A stretch of DNA of 64,000 nucleotides from NCBI RefSeq assembly GCF_030272615.1, contig NC_081411.1:214245654-214309653 (forward strand), written 5' to 3'. Shown here piece after piece: positions 34,621 to 46,501 of the stretch. The translations under genes and the position numbers were made by a program. The notes below the pieces were generated by a model that was given only the letters and a program-made list of their open reading frames with translations, was not told the origin of the DNA and did not search any database. The stretch is from Cryptomeria japonica (Eukaryota; Streptophyta; Pinopsida; Cupressales; Cupressaceae). Positions within the stretch are counted from its first letter, which is position 1; every line of letters begins with the position of its first letter.

Positions 34621-35498
34621 GGAGGATGGTATTGGCAGTCATGTAATTTGCACAAGAATAATATATAAATCAACCTATATAAGCATTATATTTATATTCA
34701 TATGTACTAATCATTTGAATAATTTTAACAAAAAACCCAAATTATTTTAAAATTCACATTCATGTAATTAACCAAATATGTTGATCATGAAGATGTATTC
34801 AAAAGGATTAGAGGTCCCTAGCCAATTTATTTAGATCAATTTTAAAAATGTTTAGATTTGATGTTTCAAAGTAGAGCATAAAAGATGGTATGTGATATAG
34901 TGACCCTTACTAGAAAACCTATGCTTATCTTTATACAATTATACATATATGAAAAATAACAAAGATATATGAGCATTCACCATACCTTTACAACTCGACC
35001 CTATGAGCATATTGGTAGAACTTCATTTAAAAGCAAGTTGACATGAATCATATATCTAAACATGATTCACTTGCACATGCATTAGCTTTTCTTTTCTTTT
35101 CTTTTTAATAAGATCTAATTTCCACACAATCTCCACAATGGTTAATTTATTATCCAACATGAAAAGTAATTCACAATCTTTAGGACTGATAACTATCGTA
35201 TGACATAAAGTGTTTCCATTCACCTTACTACTACAGGTAAAATTACAACACTCTAACCATTTAAACACTTTCTCATTCTAGGTTAGTACTGAATATCAAC
35301 TAACTCATATTTTATTTTTGTGTTTAACTTATGTATATAAGATTTTATGAGCACAATCATACTATTCCTTATATTTGATGTGACCACAACCAATACTTAA
35401 TCATAAACTAAATGTTCATAATATAAGAATGGATAAAAGTATCTCAAATTAGTCATTAGAATGAAATATCTACAACAATGTATAGGTGGTGCATCACA
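34621..35498. other. Right part of the 7.2-kb insertion
   Basis: AT-rich, non-coding, ending at the defined TG...CA edge. It could contain the 3' LTR of the inserted element. Confidence 0.35.
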
Positions 35499-35663
35499 AT
35501 ATGCACATGTGCCACATGCAAAAAGATCAAAATTAGAGAACAGGGTGGTTAAATGTATCTTCATGGTGTCGATGTGAAAGGCTACAAGATTTCAAATCTA
35601 GTTGCAGAAAAGTTTCTCTATAGTAGAAGTGTAATCTTTCATGAGTTAAAATCTTTCATTTTT
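35499..35663 (+). mobile_element. Copia element, segment 2: integrase C-terminus
   Basis: Translation resumes exactly where segment 1 stopped: AHVPHAKRSKLENRVVKCIF, then GVDVKGYKI, then FLYSRSVIFHELKSF. This is the linker between Copia integrase and reverse transcriptase. It is cut at its right end by the minus-strand LINE, whose TSD is 35644-35663. Confidence 0.85.
35644..35663 (+). repeat. LINE target-site duplication, left (20 bp)
   Basis: AGTTAAAATCTTTCATTTTT is perfectly repeated at 45428-45447 and borders the minus-strand LINE. Confidence 0.9.
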
Positions 35664-37540
35664 TATTAGGGAAAAAGCAGGTTTTACAGGGACCCGAAAC
35701 CACAAAGTTACAAGCTAAAATTAAATAAGCAGTCAAAGTTCACCAACACAGCAAAGTTGCCAAGTAAACAAAAAGACAACAAGCAAAATAAAATGATAGA
35801 AGAAGCTAAATCCAGAAAACCCTTAACCTAAAGACTTTAAAGTCTCAGCTATCTCATTTTCCAGAGTGTTCATCTTTTGGGCTTCCTTTTTCAAGTCCTG
35901 GAACTCCTGATTAGAGGACTTCACCTTTCGCTTTAGGTTGGCTCTAGTTGTTTTGGGGGGACATGACTCCTCTTTTTGGTCTTTTTCTCTATCGGCATCG
36001 AGGTCCATGATTAGGGAACCCTGTTAGGACTTATCTAACTTCTCCACCAGTGTGTTCATAGTGGTTGCAGAGTTTTTAACAATCTTGTGGCTCTATTTCA
36101 TAATTGCATTCAAGGTTTCCCTGATTTTAGTAACTTCCCCTTCCAGCTGCAAGGTTTTATTCTTATTTTCTCTTTTCATCTTTTTCAACTAGCTCATCTA
36201 GTTTGCTTGCAAGTGCCTTGTTGTTAAGGTTAATGTCTTTGATTTTATAAAAGACCCATTTAAAAAATCTAAAGAGGTCCACAACACCATTTCTAGCTAT
36301 AGCCAAAACATTCTCTATAGATTCCCTATCCTACTTGAAATAGTGTTCATCTTGTTTAAGGTCTTTAGGAAATATCGACATGTTCTCCCTGTCAGTGACT
36401 AGGTGGGAAGACTTGGAAGCTTTAGGGGAGCTACAAGTATCAAGGAAATAACCTAGCGAGTCAACAGAGTAAGATACCAACTTATGCTTGGAAAGGGCCT
36501 TTCCTTTCTTTTTTGCTTTGGACTGGGTTTTAATAGAGAGCTCTTGTTTGCCCAAAGGCCTGGTCAAAGGGAATTTTTTGGCACCTTTTTAGGAGGGGGG
36601 GTAATCTTTTCTTCCTAGTCAGAGTATTCATCAGAATTTCCCTTAGACACATGGGTTTCCATATCATACCCATCCAAATCCGAGGGCGAAATAGGGTTAG
36701 ACGGGATGGGCAAACTAGCAAAGTGCTCATGAATGAGCTGAATAAGACCAACATGCAAAATAGGGAAATTCATGGGACTTTTACCATGTTCCAGGATGCA
36801 ATGTTTTAGAGAACACAATAGATAGCAAGGGAAAGAAACCCTGACCTTTTACTTGAAGTGGTTAAGAAGAATGAAATGGTAGTTGTAGACTCTAGTAATT
36901 CTATCGTCCACAATAATGTATTCCATCACCACTCTTAGCACCTCCCTCAAAAGTTTCTTGATGGTGCTGGATTCAAAGTAACTATTTGAAACCTTAACCA
37001 GAGCTTCCCTTTCCTCTTCTATCTTTGAAAATTTACCAACTGCTTCATCGGAGATCTTCCTGTCACGAAAGAACTTTAATCCTTCTATAGAAAGGTTGGT
37101 GACTTCCCCAATAAGAGCCTTGTTGATTATCACTTTTCTTTCGAATAGAATGAAACCTTCCCCCTTCTAATTTTTGACAAAATATTACACAATGTCAGGG
37201 TTAGCTCCTTGAAGTTTTTCTAGGAAAGGTTTCAGCTCACCTTTGATAATTTGATTCCAAACCTTTTGGTTCTTTTGGTGCTTTTTGTAGTTTTTAGGTT
37301 CCACCCTCTTCCTATTACCCCCTATTTTTTCACAAACTTCTCTGTTCACAATAATAGAGCTAAAAAACTTGGCCACAATCCTGCAACATTGCTTAGGCAC
37401 CCACAAAATGTGTCACTTAATGTGGTTTAAAGAGGTAATAATGGCACTGTCATTGTAGTGAATGAAGCTACACTCTCCTCTGATCCACTTAATCACTTTT
37501 TGAAATAGCAACTTTTCCATGTCTGACATCATATCCAATC
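35664..37540 (-). pseudogene. Extra coding-like 3' extension of the LINE
   Basis: Beyond the RNase H domain the minus strand still reads as protein for about 1.7 kb. Open pieces lie at 37406-37185 (basic), 37133-36849 (Glu/Lys-rich, with GLKFFRDRKIS and YNYHFILLNHFK), 36818-36615 (with HCILEHGK and an acidic end) and 36008-35823 (a coiled coil ending just before the LINE tail). No RT-related motif occurs. The YHF-LLNHF pattern reminds me of plant transposon-associated proteins, but I cannot name a family. The other LINE in the window ends about 170 bp after RNase H, so this is not a general LINE feature. It may be a C-terminal domain specific to this family or a transduced gene. Confidence 0.5.
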
Positions 37541-37549
37541 AAGGTTTTA

Positions 37550-40500
37550 ACCCCCACTTCGAGATCATTATTGGAGTGCCACATCCTTTGGCCAATCAGC
37601 TTGACTCCTTCACTGGCAAAATAATCAGCCATCGTGTTTGCTTCCTTGAACACATGTGAAATCTTCACATTTTCAAAGTTGTGAAGGAGGGATCTAGCCT
37701 CATCAATCCATATTTTGATGGTCCATGAGGAGGGGGAATTACCTAGAAGGCATTTGATAATGTTCTTAGAGTCCCCCTCTATCCATATACTTTTCGTGTT
37801 TAATTTTCTAGCAAGATCAATGCCCTAAAATGCTCCTATGGCTTCAACTAAGTGATTGGACTGAGAGCCCAAGGGGAGTGCCATTGTTGAAACAAAGTTT
37901 CCATATTGATCTCTTAACATCCCCCCCGACTCCCAGCCAATCCAGGATTACCCTTGGTCGTCTCATCAAAATTAGCTTTAATCAATCACCTAGGGCGATG
38001 GACCCAGCTAACATCTTCACAATCATTTTTCCCTTGTCTTGTGGCCTTAGATATGTCCCCTTTGATGTGACATTATCTTTCCATCTTAAGATCATAAGAG
38101 GTACAAACATCTGTCTCCATTTTATTTTGATTATCAGATATGTTGTTCACATTTTCCACCGATAGTCTAGAAAATCTGTCAAAAACTATATTCTTTGGGT
38201 CCTTCTTATTCTTGAATAATCTGTTATTCCTTTCTTTCCACACTCCCTAGACATTATGGGGGATAGTGAAAGACCACAATCTACGAATAGAGGGGTTCAA
38301 AGAGGGAGCATACCATTGGGAAAACAAGTCTTGACATGATCCAGGGAAAAGCCAAGATAAATTCCAAAGAGAAAGAACTCTTCCCCATATGAAAGTCACA
38401 TATGGACAGTGGAGAAAGAGATGATTAACCAATTCCTCTACTTCTTTTCATAAATAACATTGGTGAGGGATTTGAAGCACCTCTTACAAATATTATCGAC
38501 TGTTAGCACCTTATTCTGAAGTAAAATCCAAAAGAAAATCTTGATCTTAGGAGTAAGGTGTTTAATCCAGGCTTTGGCCCGAATAGGGGAAGGGGCAGAG
38601 GAAAAGGATAAAATAAAGATGGTCAAAGACACTAAGAAGCAGTTTGATGGGCTAGGCCTCCAAAATAAATAATCGCCTTGCTGAATCATTCCAATTTTAA
38701 CAACCAACAAAGTAGATTGAATAGGAGCAAGATCCAGGCTGACTTGGCGGAGATCCATCCACCCTCCATTCCTCCAGTAATCCTTGACCTGACTACCAAA
38801 AAGAATTTTGTAGGTATCTAGCCATCCTGAGAAGGTCTCATATGACTTTAAGGGCTCCTTCATAACCCATCTATCCTCCTAAAACCTTACTTGATTCTTG
38901 TCTGTAATACACCTGCCTGTCCCCATTTCAAGGATTTTCCTTCCTTTGACCATATCGTTCCAGAGAGTTGACCCACATGATATATTAGTGGACTCAAGGA
39001 AGGAATTAAGAGAACCAAAATTGGCCAGATATTTGCCTTTTAGGATGTTGTTCCATTCATTATTAGAAGAAAAGGTTCTCCAAATTTGCTTGGCTAGGAG
39101 GGCCTTGTTTATAGTTTTAATTCTCCTAAGACCCAATCATCCATACTCTTTAGGTATACATACCGATTCCCAACCAATAAGGGACATTCTTTTGCTTTCC
39201 TCCACTACAGACCATAAATTTTTTTAATTTTTTTTTTCAATGACATTTGCAAACTTAGATGGAATTTTTGAGAGACTCAAAGCATAAATTGAGAGATTCA
39301 GGAGAGTAGATTTAAGAAGTTGAATCTTATGTACTTGACTAAGAAGAGCACCTTTCCAACCTGCAAGCTTTTTACTGAATCTGTCTCTTAGTGCATTCCA
39401 AAAGGAGTGAAGGGGCTTGAGACCCAGAGGCAGACCCAGATAAATAGGAAGCAAAGATTCAATTATGCATTCAAGAATTCTGGCCATTTTTTATTGCCTA
39501 GACTTCGTAGTGTTGAAGAAAAAATGGAACTTTTATGTCTGTTCACCATTTATCTAGAAGTTGTTTCATAATCATCCAGAGCCTTTCTCAAGTTCCTAGT
39601 TTCAGCAATAGTAGATCTTTCCATTAGGATAGTATCGTCCATGAACTATTGGTGAGTACAAACCTTACTAGTAGAGGAGGGATTCAAGCTCATTAAGGAA
39701 CCCCACTCAACCATTCTAAGTTGTAGGTTTCTACCAAGACATTCTACCATTAAGGTGAAAAGAATAAGGGAAATGGCATCCCCCTATCTTAGCCCTCTTG
39801 AAATCTTAAAAAATGTGAAGGGGATCCATTGACAATAACAGAGATGGTAGCCATAGAGATGAGTTGACCAATTAGCTGGAGGACTCTATTGCTAAAACTG
39901 AAAGCCTTTAGGATTTTGAGTAGAAAATCCCAATCTACTCGATCGTAAGCATTCAAAATGTCTAGTTTAAGAAGAAAACCCTTTGTTTTAGATTCCGTCA
40001 GAGAATGAATATTGTCATGGACTGTTATTATGGAGTCTAGGATCTGTCTTCCAGGAACAAACCTATTTTCCTGATGATAAATTAATGAGGGCAAAATACT
40101 CAACAATATAGAAGTCAAGACCTTTCAAATGATTTTGTAAAATGAATTACATAGACTGATAGGCTTGAAGGCATCAAAATCTGCAGGCCACGGCGTTTAG
40201 GGATGAGAACCAAGAATGTGGCATTAAACTCCTTTAGAAGGCATTTGGATCCAAAAAATTCTTTGACAACATCCACCACATCATCAACAACAATTTCCCA
40301 AAAATGTTGGTAAAAGAACTTGGGGAAGCCATCTGGGCCCGGAGCCTTATTGCCTTCAAAAGAGAAAATAACTCTTTTGATTTCTTCCCTTGACGGAATA
40401 GAGGAAAGCATTTTATTATCTTCTTCTTTGACAAGTCTCGGAATGGCCTCTACTAAAATGTCTTTAACTTCATAGTTAATCCCAATCATTCGCTTTAAGG

Positions 40501-41719
40501 AGATTGCTAAAGAAAAGAACACCATTTCTTCTGATGTCTTCATCCTTCACAAACCGACTACCATCATAATCAATAGAAGAAATTCTATTAGCTGCCCCAT
40601 GTTTAAGTGTTGTCATGTGAAAATATCTCGTATTTTTATCCTCGGCAGAGAGCCACAAAGCTCTAGACCTTTGTTTCTAGAATTCTTCTTCTTTGGATAT
40701 GATGTCATGCATCTTCCCAAGCAACTCATTTTCCTTAGATTTGTAATCATCTACGTATCCTTCCAGTTGGATTTTCTCTTGCATATCCATAATTTTCAAA
40801 TGTAATTCTAATTTCATTCCAAAAATGTTACCAAAGGTTTCTTTATTCCATTTTCTAACTTTGTTTTTCACCTCCCTTAACCTTTTGGCAACCCTGAACA
40901 TACTCGTACCAAAAACTGAGATATTCCACCATTTTCTAACTTCCTCGATGATCTAAGGGTGAGATAGCCACATATGTTTAAATCTAAAAGGAAAATTCCT
41001 TTTAGCCTGGATGGGATCTGCCACAAAACTTATAGAAAAGTGATCAGAGTCAATTATTGAAAGGGATTTTAAGGAACAAAAATAATTTAAAAACCATTGA
41101 TCTAAAATTAAAATTCTATCCAACCTAACTTGAATCAACTCTTTACTTATTCTTTGATTTGATCAAGTGTAGGAAACTCCTTAAAGGTCGATATCCATAA
41201 GCGCCTGAGAATTGACAAAGTAGAAAAGGTCCATTTTTCTTTCAAGATTCACCTGAGAGCCTCCAAATTTTTCTTAATCCTGGAGTGGAGTATTAAAATT
41301 TCCCATCACGATCCAGTTTTCATTACTGAAATTTCTATGAAATGCCAAGAGCTCTTGCCAAAAATGTTTTATAGCACCTCTACCATTAGGAGAATAGATA
41401 TTGGATTGACTCCAGCTAGAATAAAATAATCTCTAATATGAGAAAATTTGGTGGCCACATGATGAATGCTTTCAAAAATAAGTTCTCCTCTAATGAGGTT
41501 CAAATTCCAAAAGGTAACAATTCCACCTAATGCTCCCTCAGAACTATTACTATGCACCCCACAAAACTTAAACATTTTGATTCTTTCTACTTTCTCTTTT
41601 GACATTTTAGACTCTTGAACCAACAAAATATCCGGTCTATGATCCCTAGCTAAATTATGAAAAACATCCTGCTTATGGAGGCTATTCAAGCCCCTTATAT
41701 TCCAAGACACGATCTTCAT
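37550..41719 (-). pseudogene. LINE ORF2: endonuclease, reverse transcriptase, RNase H
   Basis: The endonuclease starts at 41719 with MKIVSWNIRGLN and includes LLVQESKMS. A later part at 41138-40953 holds LDRILILDQW and DSDHFSISF. RT blocks follow: NKAPGPDGFPKFFYQHFWE and FLVLIPKR (40543-40115), RFVPGRQILDSI and LKLDILNAYDRVDWDFL (40118-39789), and the catalytic FMDDT near 39630-39650, preceded by a stop. A connection and zinc-binding segment with HLFLHCPYV lies at 38432. RNase H (about 38030-37550) keeps EAI, EGDSKNI and a final A-D region. The organisation is that of plant L1 ORF2 with RNase H. Stops and frameshifts prevent function. Confidence 0.9.
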
Positions 41720-43109
41720 ATTTTACCAAGGGAATGGAGTTTGCGAATCTCTAGAATGGTTTTCTGCAAACCATCCGCAATATCCTGAAAGCTTGAGGAT
41801 TTTACTTCCTTGACTACCTTTTGAGGCACCACAGCCTTCCTTGGATCTGGACCTTATAGCGACTCCTATCGGAGTTTCCTACTGTTCATTCTTTATCTTC
41901 TCCTTTTTAGTATGAGAGTAATCCTCCTCTCTTTCTGAATCTTTGGGGTTGAGGTTCTCTTTTCCTAGTTCCCAATCTTCCTCTAGAATTTTTTTCTGGG
42001 ACAAAGGTAGAGTGTCCATGACTCCAAGATGATTCTGAGTAGAGATTTAACTAGAATTCGCTAGATTTTTACTAGATTCAACATATGTATCCTTTACAAT
42101 TTTCTGCGAGTTCACAAATATGTGGCTCTTGGAAGGATCTTGACTTAGGGCATCGTTAGCTTCCAAAGCAAAGTATTTCAAGGGACCCTAATATCCACAT
42201 TCATATTGATTTCCTTGAATGGGATAGTAGATTCTTGACTTTGGATGTCTTCAAGCCCAATAACACCATGCTCCTTTTCGCTTGAGTCAAGAACTGACAT
42301 ATTTATAACTGGCTCCTAGCTTCCCAAGAGCAACTGATTGTTTGGGACAATCCCCTTATCCAAGGCCTTTGAGGGCTTGTCAATGCTCTTAATATCTTTC
42401 TCCCCACTCTATTGGGTTGTGCTACCATTCTCCTCCCCTTTATTCTTCATTTTTCATATTTTCTTGAGGTTGCATTGCAGATTATATTTCTCCTTACTAA
42501 CATTCAAGGGGAATCTCTTAGCCCAATGACCCGATTTCTCTCATTTGAAGCATGCAAAGAGGATTGATTCAAACTTAATAGCTTGAACCCATGTGCCTAG
42601 CTTGGATTGTATTTCAATAAATGATAGTAGAACAACATTCTGGGACACACCAACACGGATTATTGCAAACACCAACCTCCTCCTAGCTGCCATCATTGGG
42701 TCTATAGAAATAAGTTCTCCAAAAGAGTTAGCCAAGCCACAAAAATATCTTCATTCCAATATTCTAATGGGAGGCCGGGAAGTCTAACCCAAACTAGGAC
42801 ATTTTAAAAAATGGAATCAGAAAGATCCAAGTTAGTAGTCCATTTCTTAAGAGACAAGGAGGACTTTCCAATAACCGAGGGGTCTCCACTTCTAACAGCT
42901 TGAATATCCTCCTTGTAGGGAAACTCAAAAGAAAAATAGCCCTTAGGAAGAGCAGAGACAAGAACCTGGCCATTTGTTCTCCACTTCCTTTTGACAAAGG
43001 CCCTAAAAACTTCTATGTTAGGCCTAGGATCCATAAATTTAGTAATTAGCATCCTATCCATTAGAGAGATATTATGATCAATAACCATATCCAAAATAGA
43101 GATGGCAAA

Positions 43110-43114
43110 CTTAC
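43110..43114 (+). repeat. Target-site duplication CTTAC, left
   Basis: Repeated at 44930-44934 on the other side of the LTR. Confidence 0.8.
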
Positions 43115-44929
43115 TGGTGCAGGAGCACCTAGTGAAGCTCATGGAGCACTTCATCAAATTTTGGTCTGGAATGGCCTATGTTGGTCTCAATTGAATAATG
43201 GACTTTTTGTATGTCCAAAGTGTGTGCTTAGTGTGTTTAAGTGTCCTTTGTGTCTTAGTTTTGTTGTTTGTGGAGTTTTTGGTTTATTTTTGACCTTTTA
43301 TGCCTTGTAAGCCTAGAATGGGCAAAATGTGGAAAAATGGTCAAAATGCCTTATAAAGCATTGTTAGGTATTGAAATATGTTTGTTTGGTTCTAGTAAAC
43401 CATTTCACATGGTGGAGTTAAGTCTATTTGGCTCACAAGTAAAAAATGCTCATTGTACCAAAAATTGTCAATGTTGTCAAGCAACATTTTGACAATATTT
43501 GGAAAATTTGTAAAAATAAGGCAAAAGGTTGTTATTGGTCCATACCTGGGAATGATTTGGGTGGTGAGTGACTATTTAAATCCTCACACAACTTTTTATT
43601 AGGCTGGCATTCAAAAAAAAGAAGAACTCAATACAAAAACTAAGAATTTTGTCCTTTTTCTTGCAATTTTGCTCCATATGCTATAGTAGTTTGTACTTCC
43701 TGAGCATTTGTCCGTATTGTTTTCATTTGGGAATTTGTGCCATGTTGTTTTGTATATTTTTCATCTGGTTTTTTGTTTTGGTTTGGATTTTTGGCATTGT
43801 AGAAAAATTATTTTGTTTAGCCCTGTTCTAAGTTGAGTAAGGGTTTGGCTTCAATAATGGAAGCAACTTGATTTTATTTGGCTCTTCCTCCACGGCCTCT
43901 GAGAGTCAAGTTTTTGTACATATCATTCTTGTACATACAAGTTTTTTTTGGTTGGAAAAGACAAAGAGAATGGTTTTTGTTGCTTACTAGGCGAAGTCCT
44001 ATAGCCCGACTAGTGGACCTTCATGGTGTAAAACAAAGTTTCTTTGCAAACCCCCACCAAGTGGACCTCATTTTGGTTTCCTAAGGTGGATTGAAGTTTG
44101 GAAAGATAATTTAGACCAGATGGAAGGTTTTTTCATTGAATAGTTAGTTGGAAATGCATTTTGAGTAGCCAAAGTGTTGAAATACAATGGTTTTTTAGCA
44201 CTTTTCCTCTTAAAACTTGGTTGCACATCAAGTGTTTGACTTTATGCTTAGGGAAGGAAGTTAGAAGGATTCCTAATGTTTTTAAAGACCTTATCAAAAT
44301 ATTTGGTTGTCTAAAGAAGAGTTTGGAATGGTGATAAGGTGTTAGAAGACTTAAAACCCTTGAAAACCCTTGTTTTAAGGCACATTTATAGGAAAACAAT
44401 TGTACGGTCTTGTCAGACCTCCTCATAGAAAAAATCTGAAAGATCTCCATAAAGGGTATCAATAAATGCAAGGTTTTTATGGATTTTTTTGGAAATTTGT
44501 GGAGTTATAAGCATTTTGGCAGTTTCAGGGGGCTAATTGGGGCTCTTTCCTTGTAGCCTTGTTTTGAGTTTTTCTTCAAATCGGGTAAGAAGACAATTGA
44601 ATTGATCACCAAACCATGTTGAATTGAGCCTAAAAGGATTTTAGTTGATTTCATAGACCTCTTGCAACTCTTGGTGAGTGTTTTGGGTGATTGGAGTTAA
44701 AGTATCAAAGTCTCTCCTTTGTGAGACTTGAGAGCAAGCTTGAATGAAAACAAGAACTCGCATGGTAGGAAGATCTCAGGGTTGGTATGAAGCATAGAGA
44801 AGGAAAAAATCAAAGGAACAATACCTAAACAAGTGACAAAACCTTCAACAATTACCCTTGAGGAAACTTGGAAACTAAAATTGATTACAAACACACAATT
44901 TGGGCCAATTTTTTAATATCTCCGTATCA
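43115..44929 (+). mobile_element. 1.8-kb solo LTR or LTR-like element inside LINE ORF1
   Basis: TGGTGCAGG...CGTATCA ends with CTTAC TSDs. The LINE ORF1 frame continues exactly across the site. A TATA-like CTATTTAAATCC at about 43570-43581, in the plus direction, suggests plus orientation with a promoter in the first third. No protein of the pol type is visible. The length is within the range of gypsy LTRs of large plant genomes. Without a second copy, solo LTR is the simplest reading. Confidence 0.8.
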
Positions 44930-45427
44930 CTTACCCTTCGCCAGATCATAAATATTGTTGACTGGTGGGAAGGTCAATTTTCCACTTGGTTTCACTCCAA
45001 ACAAAGACATCCAAGATTTTTGTCTGGAGCCATCATTTCCAGCATCCCCCACCTCATTTTGGACCTTCTTAATGAGCCCCTATCCTTTAGAAGGATCAAC
45101 AGGAGCATCACAATTAATGGGAATGGGGGGAACTACCTGCGCAGGTATTTCCTTATCATTCCCCCTATGAAGGGAACCATAGGATGAAACACCCGTCCCC
45201 CCAGGTCCACTTGCATATTATTTCCTAGGCCAGACTATTTTGTCTCCTCCTTCCCTTTCTTCTCACTCAGTCCTTGCATTGATTCCACCTGCAATTCCCC
45301 AAATCATGCACCGCCACAGCCTGCTCCACTGTTCAAAATTTCAAAAACTTGATTCTCCTGCCCATTCACCTACTTCTCCCACTCTATTGCTAGTTTGAGT
45401 TTGATGTTAGCCATTCCATATTTTTTT

Positions 45428-45447
45428 AGTTAAAATCTTTCATTTTT
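45428..45447 (+). repeat. LINE target-site duplication, right (20 bp)
   Basis: Perfect copy of 35644-35663. Confidence 0.9.
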
Positions 45448-45807
45448 GATTTGCAATTTCTAGATAATAAAGAGAAACTTAAAAAGGAGGTAGTTCGGGT
45501 ACCAACTACTATGATAAGAAATGAACTATGCACTCATGTTGTACCTAATAATGAGGAGAGCTCAAGAAGCTCTAAAAGTTGTAAAGAAGAGAAATAACAT
45601 TAACCTCAACAATTGAGGAGGTCTACCTATGATAGGAAAGGATTTGATCGATATGGTTATTCACTAGAAAGGTTTGGATATTCTATGTTGGATTCTAGTT
45701 GCATATTTGCTTTGATGCTAACACTGATGACCTTAGGACTGTTAGATAGGTTATTGATATTTATGATGTAGATTCCAAGATGGAAGCCATGAGTGAAGAA
45801 ATGGTTG
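45428..45807 (+). mobile_element. Copia element, segment 3: linker before reverse transcriptase
   Basis: In shifting frames it encodes the lysine/serine-rich linker and the start of the RT region: RRSTYDRKGFDRYGYS, then a CIFALMLTLMT-like stretch, then DSKMEAMSEEM. It is cut at 45807 by the solo LTR; the frame resumes at 46502. Confidence 0.8.
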
Positions 45808-46496
45808 TGTAGACACCTAAAATTGTCCTGGTTTAATTAATTAGATATTTTATTTATTTAATTATTTTATCCTAATATATTTTTGTTTATTTTTAATTCA
45901 CTTATCCTCTTCTATCCTTTCCCCATTTTAATAAATATTTTATTTATTTAATTGGTCCCACTTCTTCTATCAATTAAATAAATTTTTATTTATTTAATTA
46001 ATTCATTAGTTGTTTCCCTCCATAACACTTGTCATTCATCTTTTAATTTAGCTTTAACTACCTCTCTAATATTTTCCTATTTTCTATAGGTCTACCCTCT
46101 AATCCTAGTTGACCATTTATCCTTCCACATCTTAATCCTATCCCTCTATTTCTAGGGTACTCTCTATATAAAACGATCATTTCATTCCTTATCAATCCCT
46201 GATAAGCGATTAGTTACTCAAGCATCTACACAAACACAATCTGTTCTTTGTTGAGCTCTTGTGCACACATATAAATCTAAGGGTAACGATATCAAGAAAT
46301 CTCAACGAAGATAGGGAACAATGGATATCAAACCCTAATGAGTATGTGAATGGTATAATTATTCATATTTGTGGTTTTGCATGTTTTTAGGTTCTTCATT
46401 GGTGTATAGGAGATTTCATTATAGAACTAGGGTTTTATTTAGTTGAATCTTATTTAGTTTTGCAATATTTTTGAATTCTCAATTTCACCGTATACA
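45808..46496 (+). mobile_element. Solo LTR inserted in Copia reverse transcriptase
   Basis: 689 bp, TGTAGACACC...CGTATACA, flanked by GGTTG (45803-45807 and 46497-46501). The Copia frame resumes directly after it. A TATA box (TATATAAAA, 46165-46173) gives plus orientation. The start resembles the minus-strand LTR ends at 52.5 and 55.6 kb, so all three belong to related gypsy LTR families. Confidence 0.9.
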
Positions 46497-46501
46497 GGTT
46501 G

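Larger units (their letters stand above)
28283..35498. mobile_element. 7.2-kb TG...CA insertion in the Copia element, non-autonomous LTR-type
   Basis: Starts TGTAATGCCC, ends GCATCACA and is flanked by ATATG. Removing it joins the Copia integrase C-terminal reading frame without a gap, which fixes both ends. A TATA-like CTATATAATTTT occurs near 28989. No protease, RT or integrase is recognisable inside. It instead contains a PPR pseudogene, a SINE and gypsy LTR/leader-like sequence. I could not match a 5' and 3' LTR pair by eye, so it may be a large non-autonomous element, or one enlarged by later insertions. Confidence 0.65.
41730..45418 (-). pseudogene. LINE ORF1: DUF4283-like nucleic-acid-binding protein, split by an LTR
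   Basis: The part at 43109-42541 reads like the DUF4283 (RRM-like) domain plus linker common in plant L1 ORF1: FRAFVKRKWR, LPKGYFSFEFPYKED, then NSFGELISIDPMMAARRRL and LGTWVQAIKFESI. A knuckle beginning FACFK is broken by a stop. A long acidic, Lys-rich tail continues to the ORF2 start. The 5' part is at 45418-44930. The frame passes uninterrupted across the LTR insertion site once the LTR and one TSD copy are ignored. Confidence 0.8.
35664..45427 (-). mobile_element. Near-full-length L1-type LINE inserted in Copia, itself interrupted by an LTR
   Basis: Minus-strand element of 9764 bp including a 1815-bp LTR and its TSD, so about 7.9 kb of LINE. ORF1 begins just inside the 5' edge near 45418 and continues at 43109-41730; ORF2 covers about 41719-37550. 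About 1.85 kb of further, partly coding sequence follows before the 3' end, which reads CCCTAATA before the TSD. The perfect 20-bp TSD suggests a younger insertion than the LINE at 9.1-13.4 kb, but both ORFs carry stops and frameshifts. Confidence 0.9.

Noticed and set aside
44900-45187. Plus-strand 95- and 71-codon frames
   Set aside because: They lie opposite the 5' part of LINE ORF1 and span the LTR boundary.
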